Source: Streptomyces sp. NBC_00572
GTDB taxonomy: Bacteria; Actinomycetota; Actinomycetes; Streptomycetales; Streptomycetaceae
DNA length: 64,000 nucleotides
Direction: 5' to 3'
NCBI RefSeq assembly: GCF_026341815.1
Contig: NZ_JAPENX010000001.1
Location: 1,302,001-1,366,000 of the forward strand
The notes beneath the pieces were generated by a model. That model had not been told where the DNA came from, ran no database searches, and worked only from the letters and a program-made list of their open reading frames with translations. A program made the translations under genes and the position numbers. Positions 35,652 through 45,093 of this stretch are shown here, in pieces; the stretch's first letter is position 1, and every line of letters begins with the position of its first letter.

Positions 35652-35691
35652 GGTACTGCTTGTACCAGGATAAAGACACTCTGGTACCAGG
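35652..35691. promoter_or_regulatory. Twin GTACC operators between XRE regulator and MFS gene
   Basis: GGTAC-N5-GTACC (35652-35666) and the palindrome CTGGTACCAG (35681-35690). The octamer GTACCAGG occurs at 35662 and 35684, 22 bases apart, i.e. on the same face of the helix. It lies in the 110-base divergent region and is likely bound by the XRE/MmyB-type regulator. Confidence 0.55.
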
Positions 35692-35717
35692 CTGAGGGGC
35701 GGCGGATCGTCGGATGC

Positions 35718-37160
35718 GTGACTTCGACCTCCGTTTCTCCCAGAGCCGGCACCCCGGCCGTCCCCGACAGCCGTCGCGCGCTCGGCGCCCTCGGCCTGTT
35801 CACCGTCCTCCTCGGGGCCGCCCTGCCCCTGATCGACTTCTTCATCGTCAACGTCGCCCTGCCGTCCATCGACCACGACCTGGCGGCGGGCCCGGCGCTC
35901 CTCGAACTGATCGTGGCCGGTTACGGACTGTCGTACGCCGTCCTGCTCGTCCTGGGCGGGCGGCTCGGCGACCTCTTCGGGCGCCGCCGGCTCTTCCTCG
36001 CGGGCATGGCGGCCTTCGGCCTCACCTCGCTCGCCTGCGGTCTCGCCCCGGACGCCTGGACGCTGGTCGGGGCGCGGGTGGCGCAGGGCGCGGCGGCGGC
36101 GCTGATGCTGCCGCAGGTCCTCGCGACCATCCACTCCTCGACGGAGGGCGCCCGGCGGGCCAAGGCGCTGAGCCTGTACGGGGCGACCGCGGGGCTCTCC
36201 ATGGTGACGGGGCAGATCCTGGGCGGGGTGCTCGTGGCGGCCGACCTCGCGGGCTCCGGCTGGCGTGCGGTGTTCCTGGTGAACGTGCCGGTGGCGGTGG
36301 TGGGCCTCGTCCTGGCCGTCCGTACGGTCCCGGAGACCCGATCGGACCGCCCGGCGCCGGTGGACGTGGCGGGAACGTTGCTGCTCGCCCTCGCGCTGAT
36401 CACCCTGCTCGCACCGCTGACGGAGGGCCGGGCCGCGGGCTGGCCGCTGTGGACCTGGGTCTCCCTCGCGGTGTCACCGTTCGCCGCGGCGGCCTTCTGG
36501 TGGGTGGAGCGGCGGGCGGACCGCCGGGGCCGCACCCCGCTGGTCCCGCCGAGCCTGCTCGACCTGGTCTCGCTGCGGCGCGGACTGCTCCTCGTCCTGC
36601 CGCTGTCGGCCGGCTTCGGCGGCTTCATGTTCGTGATCGCGGTGGCTCTCCAGCAGGGTCTGGGCCTGGGCGCGGTCGCCTCCGGCCTGGCTCTCGTCCC
36701 GATGGCGGTGGCCTTCTTCGGGACCTCGCTCGCGGGTCCCCGCCTGGTCCGGCGCTGGGGCACGCGCGTGGTGGTGGCGGGCGCCCTGCTCCAGGCCCTC
36801 GGCCTCGGACTGATCGCCCTGACCGCCTGGCGCTCCTGGCCGGACATGTCGGTGCTCAGCCTGCTTCCCGGCATGGCGATCGCGGGCATCGGGCAGGGCC
36901 TCCAGCTCCCGGTGCTCTTCCGGGTGGTGCTCTCCGAGGTACCGGCGGAACGGGCGGGCGTGGGCAGCGGCGTGATGGTGACCACCCAGCAGACGGCGCT
37001 GACCCTGGGTGTCGCCACCCTGGGCACCCTCTACCTCAGCCTCACCGCCGCCGCCCCTGCCGACTCGGGCACTCCCCTGACGGTGACGGTCCTCCTCCAG
37101 CTGGCGATGGCGCTGCTCACGGCCCTGCTGGCACTGCGCCTGCCGAGGACGGTGCGGTAG
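35718..37160 (+). CDS. MFS transporter (DHA2-like)
   Basis: A 480-residue exporter with about 14 membrane segments. It begins LGLFTVLLGAALPLIDFFIV, has motif A GGRLGDLFGRRRLFL and the motif C-like GATAGLSMVTGQILGG. The GTG at 35718 (VTSTSVSPRAG) gives a normal cytoplasmic start; the frame is open upstream through the operator region. It is paired divergently with the XRE/MmyB-like regulator, the usual arrangement for this transporter class. Confidence 0.87.
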   Translation: MTSTSVSPRAGTPAVPDSRRALGALGLFTVLLGAALPLIDFFIVNVALPSIDHDLAAGPALLELIVAGYGLSYAVLLVLGGRLGDLFGRRRLFLAGMAAFGLTSLACGLAPDAWTLVGARVAQGAAAALMLPQVLATIHSSTEGARRAKALSLYGATAGLSMVTGQILGGVLVAADLAGSGWRAVFLVNVPVAVVGLVLAVRTVPETRSDRPAPVDVAGTLLLALALITLLAPLTEGRAAGWPLWTWVSLAVSPFAAAAFWWVERRADRRGRTPLVPPSLLDLVSLRRGLLLVLPLSAGFGGFMFVIAVALQQGLGLGAVASGLALVPMAVAFFGTSLAGPRLVRRWGTRVVVAGALLQALGLGLIALTAWRSWPDMSVLSLLPGMAIAGIGQGLQLPVLFRVVLSEVPAERAGVGSGVMVTTQQTALTLGVATLGTLYLSLTAAAPADSGTPLTVTVLLQLAMALLTALLALRLPRTVR

Positions 37161-37180
37161 CGGACAGGGAGGTCGAGACG

Positions 37181-37221
37181 GGCGAAGGGCCCGGGGCGGC
37201 GAACGCCTCGGGCCCTTCGCC
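37181..37221. terminator. Bidirectional terminator between MFS and DUF6243 genes
   Basis: GGCGAAGGGCCCG (37181-37193) pairs with CGGGCCCTTCGCC (37209-37221). It is placed between two convergent stops and serves both. Confidence 0.75.
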
Positions 37222-37236
37222 ACGCGGTGACTGCGG

Positions 37237-37482
37237 CTACTCCTGGCCGGTGCCGGTGGTGTCGGCACCGGCCGCGGTCCCGGTGGTGTCGGCACCGGCC
37301 GTGGTCCCGGTGGCGTCGGCGCTCTGGGTGCGCTCGCGCATCTTCTTCAGGAGGTCCTGCTTGCGGTCGTCGGCGGAACGCTGGGCCGCCGTGCGGGTCT
37401 GACCGCTGCCGTGCTGGTCGGCGCGGGACAGCTTCTTGCGCTGTCCTCCTACGCCGAGGAGGTTGTTGCGGCTCTTGGACAT
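37237..37482 (-). CDS. DUF6243-family small protein
   Basis: An 81-residue basic protein matching the actinobacterial DUF6243 group: MSKSRNNLLGVGGQRKKLSR start and a charged helix RSADDRKQDLLKKMRERT. The C-terminal third is a repeat of about 9 residues (ADTTGTAAG) encoded by a 27-base tandem repeat. No function is known. No signal or membrane segment. The ATG is preceded by GGGAGAAC. Confidence 0.75.
   Translation of the reverse strand: MSKSRNNLLGVGGQRKKLSRADQHGSGQTRTAAQRSADDRKQDLLKKMRERTQSADATGTTAGADTTGTAAGADTTGTGQE
37252..37323. repeat. 27-base tandem repeat in the DUF6243 gene
   Basis: Two nearly perfect copies (37252-37278, 37279-37305) and a partial third (to 37323), core GGTGGTGTCGGCACCGGCC. 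The repeat length is a multiple of three, so copy number could vary without frameshift. Confidence 0.8.
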
Positions 37483-37633
37483 GGTGTTCTCCCGTCGCTG
37501 AGGTGGGCTGTGGTCGAGCTGGATCTGCCGGCGACGGCTCTCACTCGTAGATCTGGAAGAACGAGTACATGCCGGTGACGCTACCCGGGCCCCAGGGCGG
37601 GGGCACTCGATTTTCCCCGCACCACTCGAAGGA

Positions 37634-37657
37634 ATGACAGATATTGAAATCTGTCAT
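37634..37657 (+). promoter_or_regulatory. Operator-like dyad before aldo/keto reductase
   Basis: ATGACAGAT-attgaa-ATCTGTCAT, a perfect 9-bp inverted repeat about 65 bases before the start codon. A related TGACA/TGTCA pair lies before the TetR gene two genes along, so both probably bind that regulator. Confidence 0.6.
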
Positions 37658-37721
37658 CGGTCATGTCATGGTTGTTCTGTCGCACTGTTCCACCCCTCTC
37701 ACCACTTCCGAGGAGACAGCC

Positions 37722-38759
37722 ATGACCACCACGCGCCGCCCCGTCCCCACCCGTCCGCTCGGCACCACCGGTCCGCGGGTCTCCGCTCTCGGCCTCGGCT
37801 GCATGGGCATGTCCGCGCTGTACGGCGAGAGCGACCGCGCCGAGTCGATCGCGACGATCCACGCCGCCCTGGACGCGGGGGTGACCCTGCTCGACACGGG
37901 CGACTTCTACGGGATGGGGCACAACGAACTGCTGATCGCCGAGGCGCTGCGGAGCGCGCCCGCCGCCGTCCGCGAGCAGGCACTGACCAGCGTGAAGTTC
38001 GGCGCGCTCCGCACGGTCGAAGGCGGCTTCACCGGGTACGACGGGCGGCCCGCCGCCGTGAAGAACTTCGCGGCCTACTCGCTCCAGCGCCTCGGCACCG
38101 ACCACATCGACATCTACCGGATCGCCCGCGTCGACCCGGACGTGCCGATCGAGGAGACCGTCGGCGCCATCGCCGAGCTGGTCGAGGCGGGGCACGTGCG
38201 GCACATCGGGCTCTCCGAGGTCGGCGCGGACACCCTGCGCCGGGCGGCGGCCGTGGCCCCGATCGCGGACCTCCAGATCGAGTACTCGCTGATCTCCCGC
38301 TCCATCGAGGAGAAGATCCTGCCGACCGCGCGTGAGCTCGGCATAGGCATCACGGCGTACGGGGTGCTGTCGCGCGGACTGATCAGCGGCCACTTCACCC
38401 GGGACCGGGAGCTGGCGGCGAACGACTTCCGGGGCATGAGCCCGCGCTTCCAGGGCGAGAACCTCCAGCGGAACCTGGACCTGGTGGACCGGCTGCGGGC
38501 GCTCGCCGAGGCCAAGGGCGTGACGGTCGCGCAGACCGCGATCGCCTGGGTCCTCGCCCAGGCCGGGCGACAGGGCGCGGACATCGTCCCGCTGGTGGGC
38601 GCCCGCCGCCGGGACCGGCTCGCGGAAGCCCTCGGCGCCCTGGACATCACGCTCGACACCGCCGATCTGGCCGCGATCGAGGAGGCCGTGCCGGCGGGCG
38701 CGGCGGTCGGCGAGCGGTACCCGGCGGCACAGATGGCACACCTCGACAGCGAGCACTGA
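37722..38759 (+). CDS. Aldo/keto reductase
   Basis: A 345-residue NADPH-dependent aldo/keto reductase (AKR13-like, YajO/PLR type). The family start is PLGTTGPRVSALGLGCMGMSALYG, active-site residues are Asp in TLLDTGDFYG, Tyr in the same segment, and Lys in SVKFG. The substrate-side His typical of many members is replaced by Arg in IYRIARVDP. The NADP site is LVGARRRDRLAEALGA. I start at the ATG at 37722 after GAGGAGA; a longer frame to 37644 crosses the operator. A TetR gene follows after 46 bases. Confidence 0.9.
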   Translation: MTTTRRPVPTRPLGTTGPRVSALGLGCMGMSALYGESDRAESIATIHAALDAGVTLLDTGDFYGMGHNELLIAEALRSAPAAVREQALTSVKFGALRTVEGGFTGYDGRPAAVKNFAAYSLQRLGTDHIDIYRIARVDPDVPIEETVGAIAELVEAGHVRHIGLSEVGADTLRRAAAVAPIADLQIEYSLISRSIEEKILPTARELGIGITAYGVLSRGLISGHFTRDRELAANDFRGMSPRFQGENLQRNLDLVDRLRALAEAKGVTVAQTAIAWVLAQAGRQGADIVPLVGARRRDRLAEALGALDITLDTADLAAIEEAVPAGAAVGERYPAAQMAHLDSEH

Positions 38760-38786
38760 CCGACCCCCCCCCGGGACAGCAGCGAC

Positions 38787-38801
38787 TGACAGGTAGTGTC
38801 A
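38787..38801 (+). promoter_or_regulatory. TGACA-N5-TGTCA half-site pair before TetR gene
   Basis: TGACAggtagTGTCA ends 4 bases before the TetR start codon. It shares the TGACAG/TGTCAT core with the 37634-37657 dyad. Confidence 0.45.
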
Positions 38802-38805
38802 TTCC

Positions 38806-39396
38806 ATGGCCGCCACCGAGACCCTGACCGCAGAGCGCATCCTCGAAGCCACCGAGGAGGTGCTGCGGCGCTACGGGCCGGCGAAGGCGACCGTCGTGGA
38901 CGTGGCCCGGGTTCTCGGCGTGAGCCACGGCAGCGTCTACCGCCACTTCCGCACCAAGGCGGCGCTGCGTGAGGCGGTGACCGAGCGGTGGCTCGAGCGG
39001 ACGATCGTCGCGCTCCGGCCGTACACCGAGGCGTCGGGGTCAGCCGACGAGCGGCTGACCGGCTGGCTGACCGAGCTCTTCACCCTGAAGCGCCGCAAGG
39101 CGGGCGGCGACCCGGAGCTGATGGCCACCTTCCAGGTGCTGATCGGCGAGAACAGCGCGGTGGTCCACCGGCACGAGGAGCACCTGGTGGAGCAGATCGC
39201 CCGCATCGTGGAGGACGGCCACCACGAGGGTGTGTTCGCCGCACCGGAGCGGGACTACGCGACGACGGCGCGGGCGGTCTTCGACGCCACCGACCGTTTC
39301 CACGACCCCGCGCACGCCGCCGACTGGTCGACCACGGATATCGAGGACGCGTTCGCGGCGGTCATCTCCCTGACCCAGCGCGCGCTGCGAGCCTGA
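38806..39396 (+). CDS. TetR-family regulator
   Basis: A 196-residue regulator. The DNA-binding helices are in ERILEATEEVLRRYGPAKATVVDVARVLGVSHGSVYRHFRTKAAL (quoted in parts: ATVVDVARVLGVSHGSVYRH is the core). The C-terminal domain is the TetR_C_11-like type. It lies 46 bases after the aldo/keto reductase, probably in one transcript, and shared TGACA dyads suggest that it represses the pair. Confidence 0.9.
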   Translation: MAATETLTAERILEATEEVLRRYGPAKATVVDVARVLGVSHGSVYRHFRTKAALREAVTERWLERTIVALRPYTEASGSADERLTGWLTELFTLKRRKAGGDPELMATFQVLIGENSAVVHRHEEHLVEQIARIVEDGHHEGVFAAPERDYATTARAVFDATDRFHDPAHAADWSTTDIEDAFAAVISLTQRALRA

Positions 39397-39501
39397 CCCG
39401 CACCCTTTTTGAAGATCATTTGGCTCGGACTTTTCCGTTCCCTGTCCGGATCCTGACTAGCGTCCTACAGACCGCACCAGAAGACGCTCCCAGGGGGAAC
39501 C

Positions 39502-40239
39502 ATGTCCGCGCACGAGCGGCCACCGGCCGTACCGGCCACAGCTACCGAGGAACGACCGGGGCCGCCGGCCCGATCCGGGGCCGCCTCGGCGATCGGCTGG
39601 GCCCTGACCATCGGGCTCAATATCGTCGCGCCGATCCTCACGTACAACACCCTGACTCAGGACCACGGTTGGTCCGAGTTCGCCGCCCTGCTCGCCGGCA
39701 GCGCCTGGCCGGTCCTGGACAGCGTGATCATGGTTGCCTGGCGGCGCAAGATCGACGAGGTCGCCGTCGTGACCCTGGTGTTCCTGGTGATCACGGCCCT
39801 CGTCTCCCTGCTCGGCGCGCACACCGGCCGCGCGTTGCTGATCAAGGACTCGGGCGTGACGGGCCTGTTCGGGCTGCTCTGCCTGGCCACGCTGTTCGCG
39901 CCGCGGCCGCTGATGTTCTACTTCGGCCGCAAGTTCGCCACCGACGACACCCCGGCGAGCACCGCCTGGTGGAACGGCATGTGGCAGTACGAGGGCTTCC
40001 GCTCCACCATGCGCACGATGACGCTGGTGTGGGGCGTGGTCTACGTGGTCGAGGCGGCCGTTCGCATCGCCCTCGCGTACGCGCTGCCGACGAAGACCAT
40101 GGTCACGCTGAGCCCGGTCATGATCTACGGGGTGCTCGGCGTCCTGGGCGCGTGGACGGCCTGGTTCGGCAAGCGTCGCGCGGCCGAGGGCGCGCGGCGC
40201 CAGGCCGAGGCTCAGGCGGCCGCGGCGGCGGCCGCCTGA
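39502..40239 (+). CDS. VC0807-family membrane protein
   Basis: A 245-residue integral membrane protein of the VC0807 family, function unknown. About six hydrophobic helices are seen, with the conserved WPVLDSVIMVAWRRKIDEVAV and FAPRPLMFYFGRKFATDD segments. The C-terminus is an Ala/Arg-rich coil (RRAAEGARRQAEAQAAAAAA). The ATG has AGGGGGAA upstream. It is convergent with glyS. Confidence 0.8.
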   Translation: MSAHERPPAVPATATEERPGPPARSGAASAIGWALTIGLNIVAPILTYNTLTQDHGWSEFAALLAGSAWPVLDSVIMVAWRRKIDEVAVVTLVFLVITALVSLLGAHTGRALLIKDSGVTGLFGLLCLATLFAPRPLMFYFGRKFATDDTPASTAWWNGMWQYEGFRSTMRTMTLVWGVVYVVEAAVRIALAYALPTKTMVTLSPVMIYGVLGVLGAWTAWFGKRRAAEGARRQAEAQAAAAAAA

Positions 40240-40245
40240 CGGCAA

Positions 40246-40286
40246 GGGAAAGCCCCCGGTTCCGAGTCGGAACCGGGGGCTTTCCC
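40246..40286. terminator. Bidirectional terminator (VC0807 gene and glyS)
   Basis: An 18-bp perfect stem GGGAAAGCCCCCGGTTCC (40246-40263) with 40269-40286, loop 5 bases. It lies between convergent stops. Confidence 0.9.
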
Positions 40287-40302
40287 GTACGTACGAACAG
40301 AC

Positions 40303-41685
<1,383 letters not shown>

Positions 41686-41815
41686 GGTGCTCTCTTCATT
41701 ACGACGACGAAGTGCGAATGCCTCAGGTTACCGGCGCCCGCACCCCCCGTATCAAATCGGTTCGGTACGCGGATCCTCCGAGGGGGCTCGTGGGCGGGGC
41801 CACACGTACGACAAT

Positions 41816-41830
41816 TGACAATCGTTTCCA
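41816..41830 (+). promoter_or_regulatory. Upstream Zur box
   Basis: TGACAATCGTTTCCA, about 11 of 15 matches to the Streptomyces Zur consensus TGAAAATGATTTTCA. It starts exactly 22 bases before the second box, i.e. two helical turns. Confidence 0.7.
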
Positions 41831-41837
41831 GTTTTGT

Positions 41838-41852
41838 TGAAAATGAGTGTCA
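41838..41852 (+). promoter_or_regulatory. Downstream Zur box overlapping the znuA start
   Basis: TGAAAATGAGTGTCA, 13 of 15 matches to TGAAAATGATTTTCA. Its last base is the A of the ATG at 41852. Binding here would block initiation under zinc sufficiency. The absence of a ribosome site suggests a leaderless or very short leader transcript. Confidence 0.8.
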
Positions 41853-42841
41853 TGAACGTACGCCGCCTGATACCCACCACCGCCGTCGCCGGAGCCGTCG
41901 CGCTCGGGCTCGTGACCCTCTCCGCCTGCGGCGGCAGCTCCGACGCGGCCGACAAGGGCAACGACGGCAAGCTGGACGTGGTGGCGTCGTTCTACCCCAT
42001 GCAGTACCTGGCCGAGCAGATAGGCGGCGGCCACGTCGCCGTCGAGACGCTCACCAAGCCCGGCGTCGAACCCCACGACCTGGAGCTCAAGCCGAGGCAG
42101 ATCGGCGAGCTCGGCGAGGCCGACGTCGTCCTCTACCTCAAGGGCATCCAGCCCGCCGTCGACGACGCGATCGCCCAGGCCGGCGTCGAGAACACCGTCG
42201 ACGCCGCCACCCTCACCAAACTCGAAGCCCACGGCACCGAGGTCGGCCACGCGGGCCACGACCACGCCGAAGGGGAGCACGCGGAAGAGGAAGCCGGTCA
42301 CGACCACGGCTCCGAGGCCGGCGCCGACCCGCACATCTGGCTCGACCCGGTGAAGTACGCCGAGGTCGCCAAGGGCGTCGGCACCGCCCTGGAGAAGGCC
42401 GACCCGGCGAACGCCGCCGACTACAAGAAGAACACCGAAGCGCTGGTCAAGAAGCTCGGCGACCTGAACACCGACTTCGCGACCGGTCTGAAGAACACCA
42501 CGACGAAGACCTTCATCACCACCCACTCCGCCTTCGGCTACCTCGCCGAGCGGTACGGCCTGGACCAGGAGGGCATCTCCGGCATCGACCCCGAGTCCGA
42601 GCCGAGCCCCGCCCGGATCAAGGAACTCCAGGACGTCGCGAAGAAGGACAAGGTCACCACCGTCTTCTTCGAGACCCTCGCGAGCGACAAGACCGCCAAG
42701 ACCCTCGCGGGCGACGCCGGCCTCAAGACCGACGTGCTCGACCCGCTGGAGGGAATCACGGAGACCTCCAAGGGCGATGACTACATCGAGGTCATGCGGT
42801 CCAACCTCGCCGCGCTGCAGAAGGCTCTCGGCGCCAAGTGA
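41852..42841 (+). CDS. znuA: Zinc ABC transporter, substrate-binding lipoprotein
   Basis: Extracytoplasmic zinc-binding lipoprotein of the cluster A-I family, 329 residues. The signal peptide ends in the lipobox LSAC with Cys26 as the lipid site. Zinc ligands are expected at His in GVEPHDLELKP, His in DPHIWLDP, His in THSAFGYLA and the C-terminal Asp region. A His-rich loop (HAGHDHAEGEH, GHDHGSE) lies between the first two, typical of zinc rather than manganese proteins. I start at ATG 41852, which gives a standard signal; in-frame ATG 41843 and TTG starts overlap the Zur box. It heads znuA-znuC-znuB-zur. Confidence 0.92.
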   Translation: MNVRRLIPTTAVAGAVALGLVTLSACGGSSDAADKGNDGKLDVVASFYPMQYLAEQIGGGHVAVETLTKPGVEPHDLELKPRQIGELGEADVVLYLKGIQPAVDDAIAQAGVENTVDAATLTKLEAHGTEVGHAGHDHAEGEHAEEEAGHDHGSEAGADPHIWLDPVKYAEVAKGVGTALEKADPANAADYKKNTEALVKKLGDLNTDFATGLKNTTTKTFITTHSAFGYLAERYGLDQEGISGIDPESEPSPARIKELQDVAKKDKVTTVFFETLASDKTAKTLAGDAGLKTDVLDPLEGITETSKGDDYIEVMRSNLAALQKALGAK

Positions 42842-42867
42842 TCACAGCACAGCAGGAGGTACGAGCC

Positions 42868-43641
42868 ATGGCAGCCCCCGAAGCGGAACCCGTCATCTCC
42901 GTCCGCGGAGCCACGGCGGCCCTCGGCGCCCGGCCCGTCCTCCGGGGCGTCGACCTCACCGTCCGTCGCGGTGAGGTCGTCGCGCTGCTCGGCGCCAACG
43001 GCTCCGGCAAGTCCACCGCGGTCCGCTCCGTCATCGGCCAGGTGCCGCTGACCGGCGGCACGATCGAGCTTTTCGGCACGGAGCGGAAGCGGTTCCGCGA
43101 CTGGGCCCGGGTCGGCTACGTGCCCCAGCGCACCACCGCGGCGAGCGGCGTCCCCGCCACCATCCGCGAGGTCGTCGCCTCCGGCCGGCTCTCCCGCCGC
43201 AGGTTCGGCTGGCTGACCAAGGACGACAAGGCCGCCGTCGAGCGGGCCATCGGCCTCGTCGGTCTCGCCGACCGTGCCAAGGACTCCGTCTCCGCCCTCT
43301 CCGGCGGCCAGCACCAGCGGGTCCTGATCGCCCGCGCACTCGCCTCCGAGCCCGAGCTCCTGATCATGGACGAGCCGATGGCCGGGGTCGACCTGGCCAG
43401 CCAGGAGATCCTCGCCTCGACCCTGCGCGAGCAGGTCGCCGGCGGCACCTCCGTCCTCCTCGTCCTGCACGAGCTGGGCCCCCTGGAGCCCCTGATCGAC
43501 CGCGCGGTCGTGCTCCGCGACGGCTGTGTCGTCCACGACGGCCCGCCGCCCGAGGCGCTCGGCCAGCACGCGCTGCCGGGCCACGACCACGTCCATCCGC
43601 ACGCGGCCGGGGAGCCGCTCCGTACGGGTCTGCTGACCTGA
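42868..43641 (+). CDS. znuC: Zinc ABC transporter, ATP-binding protein
   Basis: ATPase subunit of the zinc importer, 257 residues. Walker A is LLGANGSGKSTAV, the signature LSGGQHQRV, Walker B LLIMDEPMAGVD and the switch His is in VLHELG. The His-rich C-terminus (HALPGHDHVHPH) is common in metal transporters. The ATG at 42868 has AGGAGG eight bases upstream. It follows znuA by 26 bases and precedes znuB by 16. Confidence 0.95.
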   Translation: MAAPEAEPVISVRGATAALGARPVLRGVDLTVRRGEVVALLGANGSGKSTAVRSVIGQVPLTGGTIELFGTERKRFRDWARVGYVPQRTTAASGVPATIREVVASGRLSRRRFGWLTKDDKAAVERAIGLVGLADRAKDSVSALSGGQHQRVLIARALASEPELLIMDEPMAGVDLASQEILASTLREQVAGGTSVLLVLHELGPLEPLIDRAVVLRDGCVVHDGPPPEALGQHALPGHDHVHPHAAGEPLRTGLLT

Positions 43642-43657
43642 GGAAGCTGACCTGATC

Positions 43658-44551
43658 ATGGAAATCCTCCAGCTCGCCTTCATGCAGCGCGCGCTCCTCG
43701 CGGCCGTGCTCGTCGGCATCACCGCGCCCGCCGTGGGCATCTACCTGGTCCAGCGCCGTCAGGCGCTGATGGGCGACGGCATCGGCCATGTCGCCATGAC
43801 CGGTGTCGGCCTCGGCTTCCTCCTGAACTCCAGCCCGGTCTGGATGGCGACCGCGGTCGCCGTCGTCGGCTCGGTCGCCATGGAGCTGATCCGGGCGTAC
43901 GGGAAGACCCGCGGCGACCTCGCGCTCGCGCTGCTCTTCTACGGCGGCATGGCCGGCGGCGTCCTGCTGATCAACCTCTCGCCGACCGGTTCCAACGCCA
44001 ACCTCAGCTCGTACCTCTTCGGCTCGCTCTCCACGGTCTCCACCGAGGACATCACCGCCATCGCGATCCTGGCCGCCTTCGTGGTCCTGGTCACGGTCGG
44101 TCTGCGCCGGCAGCTCTTCGCGGTCAGCCAGGACGAGGAGTTCGCCCGCGTCACCGGCCTCCCGGTGCGGGCCCTGAACCTGCTGATCGCGGTGACGGCC
44201 GCGGTGACCGTCACGGTCGCCATGCGGGTCGTCGGCCTGCTCCTGGTCAGCGCGCTCATGGTGGTGCCGGTCGCGGCGGCCCAGCAGCTGTCGAAGTCCT
44301 TCCGTGCGACCTTCGTCCTCGCGGTGGTGACGGGCATCACCGTCACCCTGGCGGGCACGGTCACCTCGTACTACCAGGACGTGCCGCCCGGCGCGACGAT
44401 CGTCCTGTACGCGATCGGGGTGTTCGTCCTGCTCACCCTGCTCGCCACACCGCTCGCGAAACGGCGGGCGCGGGCGGCCGAGGTGGGTGCGGAGAGCTGT
44501 GACGCACCGGTTCCGGCCACCCGGCGGCCCTCGGACGACGTGAAGGTCTGA
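43658..44551 (+). CDS. znuB: Zinc ABC transporter, permease
   Basis: Membrane subunit of the zinc importer, ABC-3 family, 297 residues, about eight membrane helices. Characteristic parts are QRRQALMGDGIGHVAMTGVGLGF near residue 40 (the ALMGD-IGH core) and DEEFARVTGLPVRALNLL in the cytoplasmic coupling region. The C-terminal 30 residues are a hydrophilic tail. Third gene of the zinc operon. Confidence 0.95.
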   Translation: MEILQLAFMQRALLAAVLVGITAPAVGIYLVQRRQALMGDGIGHVAMTGVGLGFLLNSSPVWMATAVAVVGSVAMELIRAYGKTRGDLALALLFYGGMAGGVLLINLSPTGSNANLSSYLFGSLSTVSTEDITAIAILAAFVVLVTVGLRRQLFAVSQDEEFARVTGLPVRALNLLIAVTAAVTVTVAMRVVGLLLVSALMVVPVAAAQQLSKSFRATFVLAVVTGITVTLAGTVTSYYQDVPPGATIVLYAIGVFVLLTLLATPLAKRRARAAEVGAESCDAPVPATRRPSDDVKV

Positions 44552-44625
44552 TCCGGCCCGGACTCAGGTGCGTGGGGGGCTGGCAGAATGGCGGGGGCAG
44601 ACAAGCATTCAAGGAGGCCCCCGTG

Positions 44626-45033
44626 GTGACGGCAGGACCCCCCGTACGAGGCCGCTCGACCAAGCAGCGTGCCGCCGTCTCCGCGGCGCTGAACGAGGTG
44701 GACGAGTTCCGCAGCGCCCAGGAGCTGCACGACATGCTCAAGCACCGCGGCGACTCGGTCGGCCTCACCACCGTCTACCGCACGCTGCAGTCCCTCGCGG
44801 ACGCGGGCGAGGTGGACGCGCTGCGCACGAGCGAGGGCGAGACGGTGTACCGCCGCTGCTCGACCGGCGACCACCACCACCACCTGGTGTGCCGTCTCTG
44901 CGGCAAGGCCGTGGAGGTGGAGGGCCCGATGGTGGAGCAGTGGGCCGAGACGATCGCCTCGGAGCACGGCTTCGTGAACGTGGCGCACACGGTGGAGATC
45001 TTCGGCACGTGCGCGGACTGCGCCGGGAAGTGA
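44626..45033 (+). CDS. zur: Zinc uptake regulator (Fur family)
   Basis: Zinc-responsive repressor of the Fur family, 135 residues. The winged helix is STKQRAAVSAALNEVDEFRSAQELHDMLKHRG through GLTTVYRTLQSLADAGEVD (core GLTTVYRTLQ). Metal ligands include the HHHHLVCRLCGK segment and the paired cysteines of GTCADC, which form the structural zinc site. I start at the GTG at 44626, eight bases after AAGGAGG; a GTG one codon earlier is possible. It should bind the tandem boxes before znuA. It ends the zinc operon, 74 bases after znuB. Confidence 0.93.
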   Translation: MTAGPPVRGRSTKQRAAVSAALNEVDEFRSAQELHDMLKHRGDSVGLTTVYRTLQSLADAGEVDALRTSEGETVYRRCSTGDHHHHLVCRLCGKAVEVEGPMVEQWAETIASEHGFVNVAHTVEIFGTCADCAGK

Positions 45034-45048
45034 CCTGACAGGCGACGG

Positions 45049-45088
45049 CGAAGCGGCCCGTACCGGAGATCCGGTACGGGCCGCTTCG
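45049..45088. terminator. Terminator of the zinc operon
   Basis: An 18-bp perfect stem CGAAGCGGCCCGTACCGG (45049-45066) with 45071-45088, followed by TTCGG. It also serves the convergent YcxB-like gene. Confidence 0.9.
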
Positions 45089-45093
45089 TTCGG

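Noticed and set aside
41686..41851. T-box riboswitch upstream of glyS
   Set aside because: No T-box sequence, stem I pattern or terminator/antiterminator pair is visible in the 166-base region; the recognisable elements there are Zur boxes for the divergent gene.
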